Below, piece after piece: positions 1 to 9,366 of a DNA stretch of 64,000 nt. The position numbers and the translations under genes were made by a program. Source of the stretch: Pseudomonadota bacterium (GTDB lineage Bacteria > Pseudomonadota > Alphaproteobacteria > SHVP01); contig JAQBYN010000012.1 of assembly GCA_027622715.1 (NCBI GenBank), forward strand, positions 21,370 through 85,369, read 5' to 3'. Under the pieces are notes generated by a model, which saw only the letters and a list, made by a program, of their open reading frames with translations, was not told the origin of the DNA and did no database searches. Position 1 is the stretch's first letter; each line of letters begins with the position of its first letter.

Positions 1-106
1 GCGCTATGACGAATCCGGCAAGGTGACGATTGATTACCGACCGGTCCACGAATACACGCTAACCGACGAAGTTTCATATTTCCCGCCCAAGGCGCGGGTC
101 TATTAG
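1..106 (+). CDS. sdhA: Succinate dehydrogenase flavoprotein subunit, C-terminal end (partial)
   Basis: Only the last 34 codons lie in the window, read from base 2 and ending in TAG at 104-106. The visible tail ends in a motif resembling the usual SdhA terminus (Pro-Pro-Lys-Ala-Arg-Val-Tyr) and carries the Tyr-Arg-Pro-Val-His stretch seen near the end of alphaproteobacterial SdhA. SdhA holds covalent FAD and oxidises succinate to fumarate on the cytoplasmic face of complex II. The gene lies 17 bases before sdhB, the normal order. The identification rests on this short tail plus the neighbour. Confidence 0.85.
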   Translation, partial: RYDESGKVTIDYRPVHEYTLTDEVSYFPPKARVY

Positions 107-123
107 AGCCGGCAGGAGCACTG

Positions 124-900
124 ATGGTTGAGTTCTCGCTTCCTCGCAATTCCAAAGTTGGCACGGGTAAGACCGTCAAGGCGCCGCCGAGCGCGAAGCG
201 CATCAAGAAGTTCAAGGTCTATCGGTGGAACCCCGACGACGGGAAGAACCCCGAGGTCGATACCTACGAGGTCGATCTCGATACCTGCGGCCCGATGGTC
301 TTGGACGCGTTGATCAAGATTAAGAACGAAATGGACCCGACGCTGACGTTCCGTCGCTCGTGCCGTGAAGGCGTGTGTGGATCGTGCGCGATGAACATTG
401 ACGGGTCCAATACGCTCGCCTGTACGATGGCGATCGAGGACGTGAAGAAAGACGTAAAGGTCTATCCGCTGCCGCACATGGAGGTCATCAAGGACCTGGT
501 ACCGGACATGAAGAACTTCTACGCGCAGTATGCGTCCGTGAAGCCGTGGCTGCAGACCGAATCAGAGCCTCCGAGCCGGGAGCGACTCCAGTCGCGCGAT
601 GAAAGAGCGGAACTCGACGGACTCTGGGAATGCATCTTATGCGCCTGTTGTTCAACTAGTTGTCCGAGCTATTGGTGGAATAGCGACCGATACCTTGGCC
701 CTGCGGTCCTCCTCCAAGCGTATCGCTGGATCGCGGACAGCCGCGACGAATATACCGGCGAGCGATTGGACGACCTGGAAGACCCATTCCGCCTCTATCG
801 CTGTCACACAATTATGAATTGCACCGCAGCGTGCCCGAAGGGACTTAATCCGGCCAAAGCGATTGCGGAGACCAAAAAGCTCATGCAGGAACGTCGCTAG
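124..900 (+). CDS. sdhB: Succinate dehydrogenase iron-sulfur subunit
   Basis: This is the electron-transfer subunit of complex II, passing electrons from the SdhA flavin to quinone through three Fe-S clusters. The 258 residues match the family length. Cys80, Cys85, Cys88 and Cys100 form the plant-type [2Fe-2S] site (C-R-E-G-V-C-G-S-C). A C-x2-C-x2-C-x3-C-P motif (starting W-E-C-I-L-C) and a later C-H-T-I-M-N-C segment supply the [4Fe-4S] and [3Fe-4S] ligands. The ATG is preceded by AGGAG at about 113-117. It follows sdhA directly. In many alphaproteobacteria zapE and mdh come next; here a methyltransferase gene intervenes before zapE. Confidence 0.97.
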   Translation: MVEFSLPRNSKVGTGKTVKAPPSAKRIKKFKVYRWNPDDGKNPEVDTYEVDLDTCGPMVLDALIKIKNEMDPTLTFRRSCREGVCGSCAMNIDGSNTLACTMAIEDVKKDVKVYPLPHMEVIKDLVPDMKNFYAQYASVKPWLQTESEPPSRERLQSRDERAELDGLWECILCACCSTSCPSYWWNSDRYLGPAVLLQAYRWIADSRDEYTGERLDDLEDPFRLYRCHTIMNCTAACPKGLNPAKAIAETKKLMQERR

Positions 901-941
901 AGCGGTTTGAGGATCGTCCGGTACAGCCGTTCGAGGAAACG

Positions 942-2474
942 GTGAGCGGTACGCCCGACGACGGACGCCCTGAGGAATCGCTCAAGGAAAGCTACAGTCA
1001 GCTTCCCTACGAAACGCGTGCACGGCGCAAGACGCACCCCGACACGTTGGCCACACTAGCGACGATCTTTGGCCTATCGGCACCGCCAATCGCGCGTGCG
1101 AGAATTCTTGAAATCGGCTGCGGTCCCGGCGAGAATTTGCTCGCCATCGCCAGCGCCCTACCCGGCGCGTCTTGCGTGGGCATCGATTTTTCAGCACCGC
1201 AAATTGCGCAAGCCAACGCCCTGGCCGAATCGATCGCCGCCAAGAACGTTCGGTTTATTTGCTGTGATTTCAATACGTTAGAAGGGTCTCTCGAGCCATT
1301 CGACTATGTTATTGTCCACGGAGTCCTGTCTTGGATACCGCCGGACCGGCAAAACGAATTGATCGCTACATGCAGTCAATGCCTCGGGCCTGGGGGTCTG
1401 CTGTTCCTAAGCTACAACACGCTGCCGGGGTGGCATCAGCGCCAGGTCGTGCGTGATTTCTTGTTGCGGGAAACCACCGACATTGCCGGTGTCGGCGCAA
1501 AGGTTCGCCAAGCCCGTGAGTCGCTGTCTTCGCTCGCGGCGCGCGTCGGGTCGATGGACTGGACCTACGGCCGCATCATTCAAGACGAATGCGACAATGT
1601 TGCGAAACTGGGTGATTCATACTTAGCGCACGATCTTCTTGAAACTTTCAATAGCGCTTTCTACTTCACCGACATCTTGCGGCGCACTGAAGAGCATGAC
1701 CTTCACTATGTAGCAGAGGCTGCTTTTGAAGTGATGGTTCCGGACACCTACCCGCAGGCCATCGCGGATTCGTTGAAAACCGCTACGAACTTGGAACAAA
1801 GGGAACAGGACCTCGACTTCCTGATCAACCGGTCCTTCCGCGAGTCCGTCTTTGTCAAGACGCTCCGCCCGGCGGCGCAACCGGACCAGCGGGCACTGAC
1901 CAAACTTCTGGTGGCCTCGTCGCTCCAACGACTGCCAGATCGCGCCAACAATCCGGGCCCAGCGGTATTTCGAAGCCCCGGCGGGACGGAAATTTCCGTG
2001 GAACCAGGCGCGGCTCAGATCGCGCTGGACGGATTGGCCACGCATTATCCGGAACCGCGATCTTTAGAAGAAATTGTTGGCTCGATTCAGCAGGCGAAAC
2101 AGGCGGCGCTTAAGCCGAACGAGATTGTCGCGCTAATCAACACGCTATTTGCAGCGTTCTCGCGTGGACTGATATCGCTGCATAGTGCAAGGCCCCCTAT
2201 CCACGCCCACGCCGGGTCGCGCCCAATGGCCTCCGCCCTCGCCCGTAACCAGTGCGTCGGCGGCACTCGAGTAACGACGATGCTGCTCGACAACATCGAC
2301 CTTGATGATTCCGATTGCCGGGCGATTCTTCGGCTTCTCGACGGCCGGCGCGACCTGCCCGCAATGGTTCGCGCGCTTCCCCCGGTGCCTGCGGTTGACT
2401 CAATGGCCCGTGTGACAACCGCGCTGGCCAAACTTGCGCGAGCGGGCCTGATTGCGGACCTACCACGCGAATGA
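942..2474 (+). CDS. Class I SAM-dependent methyltransferase with regulatory-type C-terminal region
   Basis: A 510-residue protein with a Rossmann methyltransferase domain. The SAM-binding motif I is I-L-E-I-G-C-G-P-G at residues 55-63, followed by an acidic strand end (G-I-D-F-S) and a motif around D-Y-V-I-V-H-G-V-L. The long C-terminal half resembles the methyltransferase regulatory domain (PF10119 type) found in bacterial proteins of unknown substrate. The start is GTG at 942 with GAGGAAAC just upstream. The gene overlaps zapE by four bases (ATGA), so the two are probably translationally coupled. The substrate cannot be inferred. Its place between sdhB and zapE is unusual and may mean only co-transcription. 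Confidence 0.8.
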   Translation: MSGTPDDGRPEESLKESYSQLPYETRARRKTHPDTLATLATIFGLSAPPIARARILEIGCGPGENLLAIASALPGASCVGIDFSAPQIAQANALAESIAAKNVRFICCDFNTLEGSLEPFDYVIVHGVLSWIPPDRQNELIATCSQCLGPGGLLFLSYNTLPGWHQRQVVRDFLLRETTDIAGVGAKVRQARESLSSLAARVGSMDWTYGRIIQDECDNVAKLGDSYLAHDLLETFNSAFYFTDILRRTEEHDLHYVAEAAFEVMVPDTYPQAIADSLKTATNLEQREQDLDFLINRSFRESVFVKTLRPAAQPDQRALTKLLVASSLQRLPDRANNPGPAVFRSPGGTEISVEPGAAQIALDGLATHYPEPRSLEEIVGSIQQAKQAALKPNEIVALINTLFAAFSRGLISLHSARPPIHAHAGSRPMASALARNQCVGGTRVTTMLLDNIDLDDSDCRAILRLLDGRRDLPAMVRALPPVPAVDSMARVTTALAKLARAGLIADLPRE

Positions 2475-3592
2475 CGACGATATCTGAATCGTATCTTCAG
2501 CTGCTCGAGCGAGAAGGATGGCAAGCTGACCCAGTTCAGTCTGCGGCGGTTGAGCGTTTCGCCGAACTGGAGAAAGAACTCGCCCAATTTAGTAGATGTG
2601 GCGGACGATTCTTTTCACGCATTGTCGGCAAAGGTAAGCGCCCTACCCCTAAGGGACTGTACCTGTGGGGTGGCGTTGGCCGGGGCAAGTCGATCTTGAT
2701 GGATCTGTTTTACCAAAACATCGAGTCGGTACCGAAGAAACGCGTTCATTTTCATGCGTTCATGCTTGATGTCCACGCGCGCGTGTTCCAGCTCCGCCGT
2801 GACCCGTCCAACAACGGTGACCCGCTCAAGGAGGTTGCCAAACAGATCGCCACGGAAACAACACTGCTTTGTTTTGATGAGTTTCAGGTTACCGATACCG
2901 CCGACGCGATGATTCTCTCGCGGCTATTCAAGAAGATGTTCGAACGCGATGTGATTGTCGTCGCGACATCCAACCGGCCACCGCTAGACCTCTATCTCGG
3001 CGGTCTAAATCGCGACCTGTTTTTGCCGTTCGTTGACATGTTGATCGATAGAAGCGTGGTCAGCCACCTCGATGGCGCCAAGGACTATCGCTTAGAACAA
3101 CTTCGGAGCATCGGCGTTTTTCACACCCCGCTAGGGCCCACCAGTGACAGTGAGCTCGCCGCCGCCTTCCACCAACTCACCGGCAGAGACCGCGGCGACC
3201 CCCTAGAACTGAGGGTCCAAGGCAGATCATTGACCGTTCAGAGCACGGCCAGCGGTGCCGGACAGATGACGTTCGCCGAACTGTGCGAGCGCCCGCTGGG
3301 GAGCGCGGACTATTTGGCGATCGCCGAAACTTTCAACACACTGATCGTTTCGGGGATTCCCTTAATGGGGCCGGAAAAACGCAACGAGGCCAAGCGATTC
3401 ACCACGCTCATCGACGCGCTCTATGAGCACAGAGTGAATCTTATTTGTTCTGCCGACGCGGCGCCCGACCAACTTTATCCCGACGGGCACGGATCCTTCG
3501 AATTTGCCCGTACCGTTTCTCGTCTCATGGAAATGCAGTCGCCCGACTATATGGCATTGGCGCATATCGTGACCGGAAGCCCATCAAATTGA
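2471..3592 (+). CDS. zapE: Cell division protein ZapE (AFG1-like ATPase)
   Basis: ZapE is an AFG1/LACE1-family AAA-like ATPase; in E. coli it binds FtsZ and supports division under stress. The 373 residues fit the family. Walker A is G-G-V-G-R-G-K-S at residues 67-74 and Walker B is L-L-C-F-D-E-F at about 131-137, followed by the family Q-V-T-D-T-A-D-A-M-I segment and an A-T-S-N-R-P-P sensor region. The ATG overlaps the stop of the methyltransferase gene. Its last nine bases overlap the 3' end of the convergent HAD gene. A zapE placed after sdhB is common in alphaproteobacteria. Confidence 0.93.
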   Translation: MTTISESYLQLLEREGWQADPVQSAAVERFAELEKELAQFSRCGGRFFSRIVGKGKRPTPKGLYLWGGVGRGKSILMDLFYQNIESVPKKRVHFHAFMLDVHARVFQLRRDPSNNGDPLKEVAKQIATETTLLCFDEFQVTDTADAMILSRLFKKMFERDVIVVATSNRPPLDLYLGGLNRDLFLPFVDMLIDRSVVSHLDGAKDYRLEQLRSIGVFHTPLGPTSDSELAAAFHQLTGRDRGDPLELRVQGRSLTVQSTASGAGQMTFAELCERPLGSADYLAIAETFNTLIVSGIPLMGPEKRNEAKRFTTLIDALYEHRVNLICSADAAPDQLYPDGHGSFEFARTVSRLMEMQSPDYMALAHIVTGSPSN

Positions 3593-4453
3593 CTCGGCGC
3601 TCCATTGCAGGGCCGGCAACACGCCGATTGGATGGGTGCCGCTGGCCTTAAGAAAGCGATTAAGGCGCTGTTCGTCGATTGGATCGCCGACGTCCGCGCG
3701 ATATAGACCGCCGGCCACGAACACCGCGTCTATTCCAAAGGCGTTAGCACCCGCAATGTCGGTTCGGGGACTGTCACCCACCGCGACAACTTGCGACAAC
3801 GGCAGATCGCGCGCACCTATGCAGGCGTCGTAGGCTGGCGCGTAGGGTTTGCCAAATTGAACGACGTGGCCGCCAATGCTGGCGTAGTGGGCAGCGAGCG
3901 CCCCGGCGCAGAGCAGCGTGAGCGGTCCACGCATGACACTGAGATCCGGATTTGCGCAGATAAGGGGCATATCCCGATTGCGCGCGACCTGGAGTTCCGT
4001 CTCGTAGTCGGCAACGGTTTCGGTCTCGTCATTGCGAAATCCGGTCACCAGCAGAAAGTCGGCGCCATCAAGCGCCGCCGCTTCTTGATACTCGAGGCCG
4101 GCCAACAGCTGGGCGTCCTTGGGCGGTCCTATGTATCGAAACCGGTTGCGGTTCTCTAGCTCGGGAATCCCTCGTCGAAGTGCGCGGTAGGTGATCTCGC
4201 CTGAACTCACAATCCCATCGTAGGCGCTGGCGGGAACCCCAATGCCGCCAATTTGCCGCCTGACCGCATCGGCACGGCGCGGCGCGTTCGAAAGCAAAAT
4301 TCGCTCGATCCCCGCCGTCCGCATGCGATCTAGACAATCAAGGGCATTGGAATATGGGCTGGTTCCGTCGTGAACGACGCCCCACAGATCTATGAGTGCC
4401 AGATCGTACTGCGATGCGATCTCGCCGAAACCTTCAAATATTTTGTAGGGCAT
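3584..4453 (-). CDS. HAD-superfamily subclass IIA hydrolase (TIGR01459 type)
   Basis: A 289-residue phosphatase-like protein. Motif I is D-L-W-G-V-V-H-D-G near the N terminus. A S-N-A-P-R-R segment corresponds to motif II, and G-K-P-Y followed by V-G-D-S-P-R-T-D-I-A-G-A supplies motifs III and IV. This is the pattern of the NagD/4-nitrophenylphosphatase-like subclass; the TIGR01459 group is mostly alphaproteobacterial and its substrate is not known. An in-frame start exists 60 bases further upstream, but it would overlap pyrD. The chosen ATG (Met-Pro-Tyr-Lys) has GGGGA seven bases upstream. It probably shares a transcript with pyrD. Confidence 0.85.
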   Translation of the reverse strand: MPYKIFEGFGEIASQYDLALIDLWGVVHDGTSPYSNALDCLDRMRTAGIERILLSNAPRRADAVRRQIGGIGVPASAYDGIVSSGEITYRALRRGIPELENRNRFRYIGPPKDAQLLAGLEYQEAAALDGADFLLVTGFRNDETETVADYETELQVARNRDMPLICANPDLSVMRGPLTLLCAGALAAHYASIGGHVVQFGKPYAPAYDACIGARDLPLSQVVAVGDSPRTDIAGANAFGIDAVFVAGGLYRADVGDPIDEQRLNRFLKASGTHPIGVLPALQWSAESI

Positions 4454-4487
4454 TAGGTCCCCGCAGCAGGCAGTCGCACGCGCGAGG

Positions 4488-5549
4488 TCATTGCCTGCCC
4501 TCAACGCCGACAACCTCCGATAGCGAGCGAACGCCGTCGCGGTCCATTAGCTGTCTTAGGTCGAGCAATATTCTGTGCACTAGGTCAGGCCCCTGGAAGA
4601 TGAGTCCGGTATAGAGCTGAACGAGCGAGGCGCCAGCCTTGATCTTTGTGTAGGCGTCCTCGCCTGACCAAACTCCACCAACACCGATCAAAGGCAGACG
4701 GCCCTGACTTAGGCGAAACGCGTCTCGCAGTACTTCGGTGGAGCGCGCAAATAACGGCCGACCCGAAAGGCCACCCGCTTCCGTCGCGAATTGTTTGGCG
4801 AGAAATGGCGGTCGATCGACGGTGGTGTTCGATACGACGAGCCCGTCTATCCCGGTTTCAATCGCGATCTCGACGATGCCGCCAAGGTCGTTCGGCGCCA
4901 AGTCAGGGGCAATCTTGACCAAGAGCGGCGGCCGGCGTTCGCTCTGACTTCGCGCGTCGCGCAGGCGGTTTAGGAGTTCGCCGAATTTCGCCCTTGCCTG
5001 CAAGTCGCGAAGCCCCGGGGTGTTCGGCGATGATATGTTGACGACGAGGTAGTGCGCGAGATCGGAAAAACGCAGCACGCCGTCGACGTAATCCTGAATG
5101 GGATCTTTGGCGTCCCGATTTGCGCCGACATTTATCCCAATGATGCCAGGATCGCCGTTGCGTTGCCGCCGCATATTTCGCGCGAAGGTTTCATGACCAT
5201 CATTGTTGAAACCAAGTCGGTTGATCACGGCATCGTCGCGCGGCGATCGAAAAACCCGCGGACGTGGATTCCCTTTTTGCGGCTTTGGCGTCACGGTCCC
5301 AGCTTCGACAAAACCAAAGCCTGTCTTCAGCATTGCCCGTGTAGCGACCGCATTCTTGTCGAACCCAGCAGCCAATCCGACCGGGTTTGGGAATCGAAGG
5401 CCTGCGATGGTTGTTTCTAGACCAGCGACCGTGCGCCGACGAGCAGGAAGCAAACCAGATCGCAACACGCCGAGTGTCAGGGCGTGCGCGCGCTCGGGGT
5501 CCAGGGCAAACAGAACAGGGCGAATAAGATCAAACGGGCGCGCTGACAC
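4488..5549 (-). CDS. pyrD: Dihydroorotate dehydrogenase (quinone), class 2
   Basis: PyrD oxidises dihydroorotate to orotate in pyrimidine synthesis, delivering electrons to membrane quinone. The 353 residues match the class 2 family with its N-terminal membrane-association extension. Visible motifs are the FMN-binding G-L-A-A-G-F-D-K-N, I-N-R-L-G-F-N-N-D-G, and N-I-S-S-P-N-T-P-G-L-R, which carries the catalytic Ser of class 2 enzymes; a G-V-G-G-V phosphate-binding segment lies near the C terminus. The start is GTG (5547-5549), directly abutting the stop codon of the upstream SRAP gene at 5550-5552. The two are probably co-transcribed. Confidence 0.97.
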   Translation of the reverse strand: MSARPFDLIRPVLFALDPERAHALTLGVLRSGLLPARRRTVAGLETTIAGLRFPNPVGLAAGFDKNAVATRAMLKTGFGFVEAGTVTPKPQKGNPRPRVFRSPRDDAVINRLGFNNDGHETFARNMRRQRNGDPGIIGINVGANRDAKDPIQDYVDGVLRFSDLAHYLVVNISSPNTPGLRDLQARAKFGELLNRLRDARSQSERRPPLLVKIAPDLAPNDLGGIVEIAIETGIDGLVVSNTTVDRPPFLAKQFATEAGGLSGRPLFARSTEVLRDAFRLSQGRLPLIGVGGVWSGEDAYTKIKAGASLVQLYTGLIFQGPDLVHRILLDLRQLMDRDGVRSLSEVVGVEGRQ

Positions 5550-6293
5550 CTAAAACAAACTCGCCTGACGGGGTTCCACGGGTTCTACTGAATCGACCGG
5601 ATCGAGGCAGCCCGCGTCATCGTTCTTGACGCTATTGACGCTCGGGCTCACGGCTATAACGGTCAGGTCGACGTGCGATGGAACGACTAGGCGCGCAAGG
5701 TCGCCGGGGCCTGCGTGGGGATCAAGCCAAGCGTCGAAATTTTCTGGGTCTAGGACGACCGGCATGCGGTCATGAGTGTTGGCGACCGACGGCAACGCGG
5801 GGCCAGTGACAATCGAGTAAGTCTCGATGACTTGACCGGCCGGGCCGACGTCGCGGGGACTGCCGGTCTGGACATCGAGGGGGCGCGTCCACGCGTCCCA
5901 TATCGCGGCAAACGCCATCAAAGCGCCATTCGAGGGGCGAATCAGGTAGGGCTGACGTTTGCCATCGACGACCTTCCACTCGTAATACCCATCGGCGGGA
6001 ACCAAGCACCGTCGCTGCGCGAAACTTTCGCGAAAGGCACTTTTGGTCGCGACTGTCTCACCTCGCGCGTTAATCATGCGCGATCCGACCGCAAGGCCGT
6101 CCGCCCATGAGGGCACCAAACCCCAGCGAAGGAGGGCCAACTCTCGGTCACCTGTGCTTGTCATCCGCATGACCGGCATCGTGTCGGTCGGCGCCACGTT
6201 GTAGCGCGCCGGAAAGTTGGGCATCCCGCCGACCAGCAGGAAAAGACGCCTCATGGCCTCGGCCGGGGAGAGGAGGAGATAGCGCCCACACAT
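5550..6293 (-). CDS. yedK: SOS response-associated (SRAP) abasic-site protein, YedK/HMCES family
   Basis: SRAP proteins form a covalent thiazolidine crosslink with abasic sites in single-stranded DNA through Cys2. The chosen start gives Met-Cys-Gly-Arg-Tyr, placing the catalytic Cys at position 2; an upstream in-frame Met three codons earlier would bury it, so it was rejected. Other family residues are Asn32 (in Y-N-V-A-P-T), a Glu in D-G-Y-Y-E-W-K, and the His in H-D-R-M-P-V-V-L. The protein has 247 residues. No LexA box is evident by eye upstream. It abuts pyrD and is transcribed divergently from the aminotransferase gene about 100 bases away. Confidence 0.93.
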   Translation of the reverse strand: MCGRYLLLSPAEAMRRLFLLVGGMPNFPARYNVAPTDTMPVMRMTSTGDRELALLRWGLVPSWADGLAVGSRMINARGETVATKSAFRESFAQRRCLVPADGYYEWKVVDGKRQPYLIRPSNGALMAFAAIWDAWTRPLDVQTGSPRDVGPAGQVIETYSIVTGPALPSVANTHDRMPVVLDPENFDAWLDPHAGPGDLARLVVPSHVDLTVIAVSPSVNSVKNDDAGCLDPVDSVEPVEPRQASLF

Positions 6294-6395
6294 GGCGGGC
6301 ATCCTAACGATTCGATTGACCGCCGCAATCCGTCGCGTTTGACCACTCTCGATCTGCGGTCGACAATGGTCCAGGATTAATGATCGAGCCGTGAG

Positions 6396-7262
6396 ATGCC
6401 GGATTCAAAGATTGAGGACGAAGGCCGCTTCTATTTCGAGGGGGAGTGGTTCGATTCGAACCCCAAGATGATCGGCCCTGCAACGCACGCCTTTTGGATG
6501 GCATCAGTCGTGTTCGACGGTGCCAGAGCCTTTGAGGGATTAGCGCCCGACCTTGATCTCCACTGCCAGCGGCTGATTCGATCAGCGTCGGCCATTGGAC
6601 TGACCCCCCCGATAACCTGGGAGGTCGTTCGCGACTTGGCCGTGACAGGGATTCGGATGTTGCCGCGGGATTCACAGCTTTACATTCGGCCAGCGATTTT
6701 CGCCGAAGATGGCTTCGTCAATCCGGAGGCGGACAGCGCTAAATTTGTGCTGGCAATCCTGCACTCGCCGATGCCTCGCTTTAAGGGATTTACCGCCTGT
6801 CTTTCATCATTGCGGCGCCCGGCGCGGGACATGGCGCCAACCGATGCAAAGGCCGCGGCACTCTACCCCAACAGCGGTCGCGCGCTGCGTGAGGCAGCCA
6901 CGCGGGGTTTCGACAATGCTGTCATGCTTGACCCGAACGGCAACGTTGCCGAATTCGCCACCGCGAACTTGTGGTTCGCCAAGGATGGGGTTGCCGTAAC
7001 CCCCGCCGAGAACGGCACATTCTTGAGCGGCATTACCCGCCGGCGGGTCAAAGAATTATTGCGATCCGACGGAATTGCGGTCGAAGAACGGGCAGTGACC
7101 TTTGACGACGTGTTAGATGCCGATGAAGTATTCAATACCGGCAATTACGGCAAAGTCATGCCGGTGACAAAAATCGAGAATCGAGCACTGCAACCGGGAC
7201 CGATTGCCCGGCGCGCCTTCGACCTCTACATGGAATTCTCGAAGGGCCAGAACGTCTTCTAG
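6396..7262 (+). CDS. Branched-chain-type aminotransferase (PLP fold type IV)
   Basis: A 288-residue class IV aminotransferase. The region [11 protein letters not shown] holds the probable PLP-binding Lys. The F-D-G-A-R-A-F segment, a [12 protein letters not shown] segment and [11 protein letters not shown] near the C terminus are typical of branched-chain amino acid aminotransferases. It would transfer amino groups between glutamate and branched-chain 2-oxo acids, but D-amino acid or aminodeoxychorismate lyase relatives share the fold, so substrate is uncertain. Its stop overlaps the lysK stop in a shared CTAG at 7259-7262. Confidence 0.88.
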   Translation: MPDSKIEDEGRFYFEGEWFDSNPKMIGPATHAFWMASVVFDGARAFEGLAPDLDLHCQRLIRSASAIGLTPPITWEVVRDLAVTGIRMLPRDSQLYIRPAIFAEDGFVNPEADSAKFVLAILHSPMPRFKGFTACLSSLRRPARDMAPTDAKAAALYPNSGRALREAATRGFDNAVMLDPNGNVAEFATANLWFAKDGVAVTPAENGTFLSGITRRRVKELLRSDGIAVEERAVTFDDVLDADEVFNTGNYGKVMPVTKIENRALQPGPIARRAFDLYMEFSKGQNVF

Positions 7263-8839
7263 CTTGGCGCCGAAAGAGTCCGGCGCACAAGATCGGCGAA
7301 ATTACCGACCCCATAGAGCGCGACGAAAGACCCAATGCGCGGCCCTTGTTTCTGGCCAAACAAGACCTCGTAAAGAACGCCAAACCAGTCGCGCAAATTT
7401 TCAAAGTTGTGGCGCTTGCCCACCTCGTAGATCCGGTTCTGAATTGCTTCCGCGTCTGATCCGTCGGGGAGGCCTTCGATTTCGCCGATGAGATCTTCGA
7501 GCGCGGTGCGCTCCTTTGACGAAGGCGCCCGGAAAACCTTCGATGGTTCCACAAAATCCCGGTAGTAGGCGATGGCATAGGTGACCAATCGGTCCAAGAG
7601 CGGGTGCGTTTCCGGCGTCGCGCCTTCGACATATTGCCCGACAAAACCCCACAGCACCGCAGGGTCGTCGGTGTTACATACGCTCACCAAGTTGAGCAAG
7701 ATGCCAAAACTAATGGGCAGATCTTCGGTCGGCGCGTCATCGCCGTGGATGTGCCACACGGGATTGTCCATGCGAGCAATGCGATCGGGTGTCTCATGAA
7801 ATGTGCGAAGAAAAGCCGCGTATTCGTCGACTGCCCGCGGGATCACATCGAAATGTAAGCGCTTCGCTTTGCGCGGCGACTGAAACATGTAGAGAGAGAG
7901 GCTCTCCGGAGAGGCATAGCGCAGCCAGTCTTCAAGTGTGAGGCCATTGCCGCGGGATTTCGAAATTTTCTCGCCATTTTCATCGAGGAACAGTTCGTAA
8001 GTGAACCCGTCAGGAGGCCGGCCATCGAGGACTTTGCAAATCCGGCTCGACAGCCGTACCGAATCGATCAGGTCTTTGCCTGACATCTCGTAGTCGACGT
8101 CCAACGCCCGCCAACGCATCGCCCAGTCAGCTTTCCACTGGAGTTTGCAATGGCCACCGGTTACCGGAACCTCGGTTTTCTTCCCGGCGTCGTCGATATA
8201 AACGATGGTCCCAGCTTGAGGGTTTTGCTCAACTACAGGCACCTGTAGGACCTGACCCGTCTTCGGACAGATCGGCAGAAAGGGACTGTAGGTCGCCCGG
8301 CGCTCGGCACCGAGAGTGGGCAAGATCACATTTGTAACGTCGTCATAGTGCTGCAGCATGAGCAGCAAAATTTCGTCGAATAGGCCGCTCCGGTAGCATT
8401 CGGTCGCGCTCTTAAATTCGTAGTCGAACCCGAACCGATCTAGGAATGACCGAAGCCGCGCGTTGTTGTGGTGGCCAAAGCTCTCATGGGTGCCGAATGG
8501 ATCTGGAACCGACGTAAGCGGTTTGCCCAGGTGTTGGGCAAGCTCTTCGCGATTCGGCACATTGTCGGGAACCTTCCGAAGGCCGTCCATGTCGTCGGAA
8601 AAGGCATAAAGTCTGGTTGGGATGTCCGAGAGTTCGGAAAACGCGCGACGGACCATTGTCGTCCTCGCAACTTCACCGAATGTTCCGATATGGGGAAGAC
8701 CTGATGGGCCGTACCCCGTCTCGAACAGGACAAAGCCTTTATCGGGCGGCTGGGCACGATAACGCTCGACGAGGGCTCGTGCCTCGGCGAAGGGCCAGGA
8801 TTTTTGATTATCAAGGGACACGGTCAGCTCGCGCGGCAA
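7259..8839 (-). CDS. lysK: Class I lysyl-tRNA synthetase
   Basis: The enzyme charges tRNA-Lys. This is the class I form, found in most archaea and in some bacteria including many alphaproteobacteria, rather than the class II LysS. The HIGH-like motif is P-H-I-G at residues 49-52 within [10 protein letters not shown], and the KMSKS motif reads K-I-S-K-S-R-G-N. The 526-residue length matches the bacterial class I family. The start is TTG at 8837-8839; an in-frame GTG at 8821 is an alternative because neither has a strong Shine-Dalgarno. No second lysyl-tRNA synthetase is present in the window. Confidence 0.96.
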   Translation of the reverse strand: MPRELTVSLDNQKSWPFAEARALVERYRAQPPDKGFVLFETGYGPSGLPHIGTFGEVARTTMVRRAFSELSDIPTRLYAFSDDMDGLRKVPDNVPNREELAQHLGKPLTSVPDPFGTHESFGHHNNARLRSFLDRFGFDYEFKSATECYRSGLFDEILLLMLQHYDDVTNVILPTLGAERRATYSPFLPICPKTGQVLQVPVVEQNPQAGTIVYIDDAGKKTEVPVTGGHCKLQWKADWAMRWRALDVDYEMSGKDLIDSVRLSSRICKVLDGRPPDGFTYELFLDENGEKISKSRGNGLTLEDWLRYASPESLSLYMFQSPRKAKRLHFDVIPRAVDEYAAFLRTFHETPDRIARMDNPVWHIHGDDAPTEDLPISFGILLNLVSVCNTDDPAVLWGFVGQYVEGATPETHPLLDRLVTYAIAYYRDFVEPSKVFRAPSSKERTALEDLIGEIEGLPDGSDAEAIQNRIYEVGKRHNFENLRDWFGVLYEVLFGQKQGPRIGSFVALYGVGNFADLVRRTLSAPS

Positions 8840-8955
8840 CCTAGGCGGACCAGCCAGGCAGGGTCAATAGTGCAACGGCGCTGGCAAAGGAACCCGGGGT
8901 TGCTGCCGGCGACCCCAATCCTTAGATTGCGCCGTCCGCAGAAGAGGAAATCCCG

Positions 8956-9366
8956 ATGTCCGTAAAACAAGAGCATCAAGCCCTCATATACGTGATGGTG
9001 CTGATGTCAGCTGCCGATAGCAACATGACCGATAAAGAGCTCTTTACGATCGGCGAAACCGTAAAGACGCTGCCGATCTTTGACGGGATGGACATCGAGA
9101 CCCTTCCTGAACACGCCGAGCGTTGCGCCGATATGCTGTCCAAAGAGAACGGTCTGGACGCGGTGCTTCGCTTCGTTTCGGGCAAGCTTCCGGCGCGCCT
9201 TCACGAAACGGCCTACGCGCTGGCATGCGACATTGCCGCCGTCGAGGGCCGCTTGCGCAGCGAGGAAATAAAGCTCCTAGAATTCTTGCGGCACAAACTG
9301 GAAATTGGGCGGCTCCCTGCGGCCGCCATCGAACGTGGCGCCAAAGCGCGCTATCAGGTTCTCTAG
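8956..9366 (+). CDS. TerB-family (tellurite-resistance-like) protein
   Basis: A 136-residue, mostly helical soluble protein. The early A-D-S-N-M-T-D-K-E-L segment with acidic residues and the later A-A-V-E-G-R-L-R-S-E-E segment match the paired acidic helices of the TerB fold, which in characterised relatives binds metal ions. An AGAGGAAA Shine-Dalgarno precedes the ATG. No other ter gene is nearby, so a tellurite role should not be assumed; stand-alone TerB-like proteins of unknown function are common in alphaproteobacteria. Its stop overlaps that of the convergent hydrolase in CTAG (9363-9366). Confidence 0.8.
   Translation: MSVKQEHQALIYVMVLMSAADSNMTDKELFTIGETVKTLPIFDGMDIETLPEHAERCADMLSKENGLDAVLRFVSGKLPARLHETAYALACDIAAVEGRLRSEEIKLLEFLRHKLEIGRLPAAAIERGAKARYQVL

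Noticed and set aside
2087..2587. A 166-codon minus-strand frame across the methyltransferase-zapE junction
   Set aside because: Low-complexity Arg/Ser-rich translation, antisense to two recognisable genes.
8956..9366. A tellurite-resistance operon around the TerB-like gene
   Set aside because: No TerC, TerD, TerZ or related gene is nearby; only the single TerB-like protein is seen.
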